Part shown: one piece after another, positions 61,101 to 64,000 of the stretch
How positions within the stretch are numbered: the first letter of the stretch is position 1
Layout: the number at the start of each line of letters is the position of its first letter
The notes under the pieces: generated by a model
What the model saw: only the letters and a program-made list of their open reading frames with translations
What the model was told of the DNA's origin: nothing
The model's database searches: none
From: Echinococcus granulosus
Taxonomy: Eukaryota; Platyhelminthes; Cestoda; Cyclophyllidea; Taeniidae
Assembly: GCF_000524195.1 (NCBI RefSeq)
Contig: NW_020170398.1
Span: 356,090-420,089 of the forward strand
Direction of reading: 5' to 3'
Length of the DNA stretch: 64,000 bases
Made by a program: the position numbers and the translations under genes

Positions 61101-63882
61101 CGAGTGGGCGGCCGTTCAACGCGCCTTGAGTGAATACGATGAGATCAACAAAATGGCTGAGTTCAACATCGACCCTGCCATTTGGGAACGACTCAGCAAA
61201 GCACGGCTTAAGAAAGTTACTAAAGAAATGGAACTGAAGAATGCAACTTACCATCTCAATAGCACTACGACCTTCCTACAAGTGAGCTGAGGTTTTGCTA
61301 ATGTGAATAGATGCCTGAAAACCACTAGACTGGTAAAATTTTATGAACAATGCGGGGGGTTATTTGCTGCCGAATTAGTAGCAGATAGTTGTGTGAATAT
61401 ACGCGAATATTTTACAATAAGTGGTCTTCTAACCCCTATTGCTTTGAAAAAAATTCCACTTTCAAAATCGTTTTTAGGCGTATTTCAGCCCTAAAACACT
61501 TTATTTAAAGTGTTAAGCATTTTGTCGATCTTGCGAAAAAATTTCAACTCTCATAATAGTGACACAATGTAAATGAAAAATTAGTAAAATTTTGACGAAT
61601 GTTACAATACTGCTCCTGATTCTACAACTGGGGACATGGCATCGATAATGAATATGTTGACATTAGTTTGAAAAAGTGTAACCAAATTAAAATGTTTTTT
61701 TTTTAGACGTAATATCCCCAATAAGCTTATTACTTTTTAAGAAGTCATTTAATGGACGAAAATTTTTGTTATTAACTCCGCTTTAGTAATCTCTTACAAT
61801 TTTTTTGAAAGAACTTTTTTCTGAACCCCAAAATAACTTAAATCTCCTCTTTTAAATAGAGACCAAAGGAAATTTACACTATCTAATGTTTGCAATGTAT
61901 CTTTGAGTTCATGATATTTTTCAAAACTACTTTTTTAATAGGTTGCATGGCAAACTAAACAAGAAATCAGGGTTTATTTTTTCTCTTGACAGCGTCGTGA
62001 GAAGGAACTGGCGGATGCAATGCAAGAACTTGATGAGGTGGAAATGGCACGGAGTGAATTGAAGGCTAAGATCTATCGAATGATGGCAAACGTGGACATC
62101 AACATACTCATGCCGCAGGGTCAGGTGGAAATCGAGGTAAAACCAGGACGTCTGGTCGAAGACTTCAACACCTGCCTCCTCATCAATCGCAAACAAATTG
62201 AAGATCTTAATGCACAGGTCGTCCAACTTAGCAACGAGAAAATTAACCACATGGAACTCATCAAGTCATATAAAAGGCGTTTCAAGATGCTTGAGTGGTG
62301 GGTTTATCTTTTCTTAATTCTTCAAACTGAACTGTACGCCTGTGTGTACGATTCTAGCACAATAAGTGTAACTCAGCACTAGAAGGAGGATTACTTTGGT
62401 ATTTATTTTGCTAATTACCATTTAGGGACCTAAGGGAAATGCTGATGCGCTACGAGGACCTTGTGGATAGAAAAAAGCAAATAACCAACTTCACTATCAC
62501 CAGGGAGATACAACGGGTATGCGTTCCATAAAGCAATATATGAACTTCTTTTCCCCTTTTTATTGAAGTACTTACAAAATCCTGACTATGAGAACCTTGT
62601 ATCAACTGAACTCACTAATTCGGAGCACACGTATGCGCAATTGAAGGCAGTAAGTATCGAGGCGTTAGCTTCTGCTCAAACCACACCACCCACTCCTAAT
62701 GCCACCAATGTAGAATCACGGAAAACACATTGATAAAATTGAGAAACGGATAAAATATTTTAAAGAAAAGCAGGTAAGAAAGATAAAGAAGCGGAATGAA
62801 AAACTACTTCTCAATCTTGAGCAAATGAACATCAGTGTTTTGGAGGCGAGACAAGTCTACGAACAGACACGTGAGTTACTGCTTTTTCTTTAAATGCTTA
62901 ATTTAAAACTTCTCCACCTACTATGAAATGATTTACTAATTATGCTGGTTCATGCAAACCGGATCCACACTAAGTTATTCGCATCCATCATAGGTGACGT
63001 TTGGTGTCTTTCAAGTGATCGCTTATTTCACAAAAAATTGTGCTTTAAACAGTTTTTAGGTGGTGTTGAGTGTATAAGCATTAGTACTTATCAGAGGAGC
63101 TGGATAAGTTACAACACCAAATAGGTCTTGACGTGCAATACTTTAGGAGCAGATAAGCCTCCTTTGAATTGCTGTTAAAGTTGTTTTATGCTTTGTTTCA
63201 AGTAGCCAAAAAATATTTGTGCCTAAGATTGCTGTCAAAAAACCTACCACAAATATTGGAACGAACCAAGATAGATACGTTAGAATGTATCACGATGGAA
63301 GTAAAACTGGTCCTAGTTTTATGTGGCATCAACTGCCACGAATCTCTTATAGATAGTCAAAGTATAAACGAAAGTATAGTTTTTTTTATATTAGAGGGAG
63401 TAATCTAGCTATTTCGAGGAAAACATACAGAGTAGTAAAAGAAAATCTCATTTGTTCACAATAACAAACCATTAAAATTATCGTCTTTTAAGATTCACCT
63501 TCAGTTGAGGCCTTCATTTTTGGTTAACCAACTTCCAAATGCGAGTTGTATAATCTGTGGAAAGTATACAAATCAAACTTTAGTGAAAAATGAGATCATA
63601 AGTGCTGTTCCAGTGACACCGCACGCAGACTTCCATTTACAGACCATTTTGCATAAGGAAGATTGTAATTATAACCCATGCACTTTTTAAATTATTCTGT
63701 TATTTTTTCTTACGGTAGCTTACGCGACCAGCGACGTGCTTCGCGCAGAAGCCTGTTACAATTCCTTGCTGAGAAGGGCAAATTTGGATAAGTTAGCTCT
63801 ACAGCAGACTCGTGAACTCCAGTCCCTTCGCAATGAACTGAAGCAGCTTCACAAGACGAACTTTCCAGCAATCCCTTATTAA
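49104..63882 (+). CDS. CFAP43: CFAP43, cilia- and flagella-associated WD-repeat protein (complete, 30 exons)
   Basis: CFAP43 works with CFAP44 in the axoneme, linking to inner dynein arm I1 and controlling ciliary and sperm-tail beating. Exon lengths sum to 5,670 nt, giving 1,889 residues against about 1,665 in human. The first coding exon is inferred: ATG GAC GCT AG at 49104-49114 before GTGCGT, joined in phase 2 to 49744 where the conserved text starts (NNAVHFINNQTICLKSGNYL). N-terminal WD region is followed by a long coiled-coil part. Diagnostic motifs are MQEVKGRSLLAYDLPIEVSN (about 57090), EDMMGGVLEV (about 58878), EDRMMDKSFRKEFHDIHG (about 60450) and FPAIPY before the stop at 63880-63882. 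Every junction keeps phase in this model. The weakest places are exon 1 and the 55185-55476 region. Confidence 0.93.
49115..49743 (+). other. CFAP43: CFAP43 intron 1 (inferred), 629 nt
   Basis: Inferred from the GTGCGT donor at 49115 and the TTTATAG acceptor at 49743. Nothing else is recognised in it. If exon 1 lies elsewhere this stretch is 5' flank. Confidence 0.4.
51237..53133 (+). other. CFAP43: Long CFAP43 introns at 51237-51816 and 52203-53133
   Basis: Introns of 580 and 931 nt around the small exons 51817-51897 and 52054-52202. AT-rich, no gene, repeat or conserved exon recognised. Direct splicing over each keeps the phase. Confidence 0.55.
54363..55184 (+). other. CFAP43: CFAP43 intron, 822 nt, atypical donor
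   Basis: The donor GTTAGC is unusual and the acceptor is ATAAG at 55184. A plus-strand open frame at 54411-54596 is not supported. The phase-0 join gives ADQ to LMEKRRRMS. Confidence 0.45.
57285..58220 (+). other. CFAP43: CFAP43 intron, 936 nt, no feature seen
   Basis: Strong donor GTAAGC at 57285 and acceptor TTTTTAAAG at 58220. It is AT-rich. No coding exon is required by the family alignment, since the downstream exon is an acidic linker. Confidence 0.55.
59059..60017 (+). other. CFAP43: CFAP43 intron, 959 nt, no feature seen
   Basis: Lies between ...EEEREKYRK and YLEAEMNKNEAS, which are adjacent in the human protein. AT-rich, no repeat recognised by eye. Confidence 0.6.
60552..60938 (+). 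other. CFAP43: CFAP43 intron, 387 nt, no feature seen
   Basis: Phase-2 intron joining FKRRPK to RLAVEIRSGME.... A long minus-strand open frame at 60760-61254 is the antisense shadow of the downstream exon. Confidence 0.6.
61282..61992 (+). other. CFAP43: CFAP43 intron, 711 nt, no feature seen
   Basis: Phase-0 intron joining TTTFLQ to RREKELADAM. It contains an oligo-T run near 61697-61706. No gene recognised. Confidence 0.6.
62871..63718 (+). other. CFAP43: Last CFAP43 intron, 848 nt, no feature seen
   Basis: Phase-1 intron between VYEQT and YATSDVLRAEA. Open frames at 62942-63124, 63169-63408 and 63505-63690 are in-intron and show no conserved content. Confidence 0.55.
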
Positions 63883-63976
63883 TTCAGCCAATGTCAAACT
63901 AAGGATGCTAAGACGGCAAGAACCTTTGACATGTTTTTTGTGTATAGACAGTAGAGGATAATAATACAAATAGAAA

Positions 63977-63982
63977 ATTAAA
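63977..63982 (+). terminator. Possible poly(A) signal ATTAAA of CFAP43
   Basis: ATTAAA lies about 95 nt after the stop codon, almost at the end of the window. No AATAAA was seen between stop and window end. Confidence 0.45.
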
Positions 63983-64000
63983 ATATTTGAATTACCTATC

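Larger units (their letters stand above)
56432..63882 (+). other. CFAP43: CFAP43 coiled-coil half (exons 17-30)
   Basis: Exons: 56432-56747, 56848-56973, 57015-57284, 58221-58302, 58358-58449, 58540-59058, 60018-60251, 60382-60551, 60939-61281, 61993-62297, 62426-62516, 62569-62649, 62714-62870, 63719-63882. The translation is rich in Glu, Lys, Arg, Leu and Met with heptad-like spacing. Strong blocks are RFNAEFDECLARKRQYIEGI (58560), the MMGGVLEV signature, VAEDRM-like ITVEDRMMDKSFRKEF, and PDYENLVSTEL (62580). The last exon reads YATSDVLRAEACYNSLLRRA and ends with FPAIPY. Confidence 0.9.

Noticed and set aside
60760..61254. 164-codon minus-strand open frame
   Set aside because: Antisense of the CFAP43 exon 60939-61281, whose plus-strand frame matches the family.
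1..64000. CRISPR arrays, rRNA, intact tRNA, reverse transcriptase or transposase genes
   Set aside because: None was recognised on either strand; the window is a conserved animal gene cluster.

Overview
The window is nuclear DNA of an intron-rich animal, most probably a parasitic flatworm and, by intron architecture, best read as a tapeworm. Exons with canonical GT/AG borders carry conserved animal proteins. Introns fall in two compact size classes (about 28-42 nt and about 64-85 nt) plus a minority of 0.5-2 kb, and the smallest introns sit at the 5' ends of genes, a pattern known from flatworms. The species is not identifiable from sequence alone. No bacterial-type operon, CRISPR array, rRNA or intact transposon was found.

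Layout. (1) 321-7069, minus strand: complete SMG8, a nonsense-mediated-decay regulator of the SMG1 kinase, 16 exons. (2) 7070-8189: divergent intergenic space that should hold the promoters of SMG8 and TRRAP. (3) 8190-38109, plus strand: complete TRRAP, the giant pseudokinase scaffold of SAGA and TIP60/NuA4-type acetyltransferase complexes, about 57 coding exons and about 4,840 residues. (4) 39113-42484: RBM25, a splicing regulator with RRM and PWI domains, 12 exons. (5) 42746-43984: ABHD13, a membrane-anchored serine hydrolase in one exon, only 261 nt after RBM25. (6) 46793-47979: a pitchfork (PIFO/CIMAP3)-like ciliary protein, middle exons uncertain. (7) 49104-63882: complete CFAP43, a WD-repeat and coiled-coil axoneme protein, 30 coding exons.

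From TRRAP to CFAP43 all genes are head-to-tail on the plus strand, with intergenic gaps of 0.26-2.8 kb. The first part groups RNA surveillance, chromatin and splicing functions; the last two genes are ciliary. SMG8 and TRRAP are both tied to the PIKK family and are transcribed divergently from one 1.1 kb region. All exon coordinates come from reading splice borders and frame by eye. For SMG8, RBM25 and CFAP43 the summed exon lengths are exact multiples of three. I did not find a clearly new biological system. The most unusual signals are the ultra-short 5' introns (down to 28 nt), the lineage-specific enlargement of TRRAP, the tight RBM25/ABHD13 spacing, and a decayed repeat pair in TRRAP introns.
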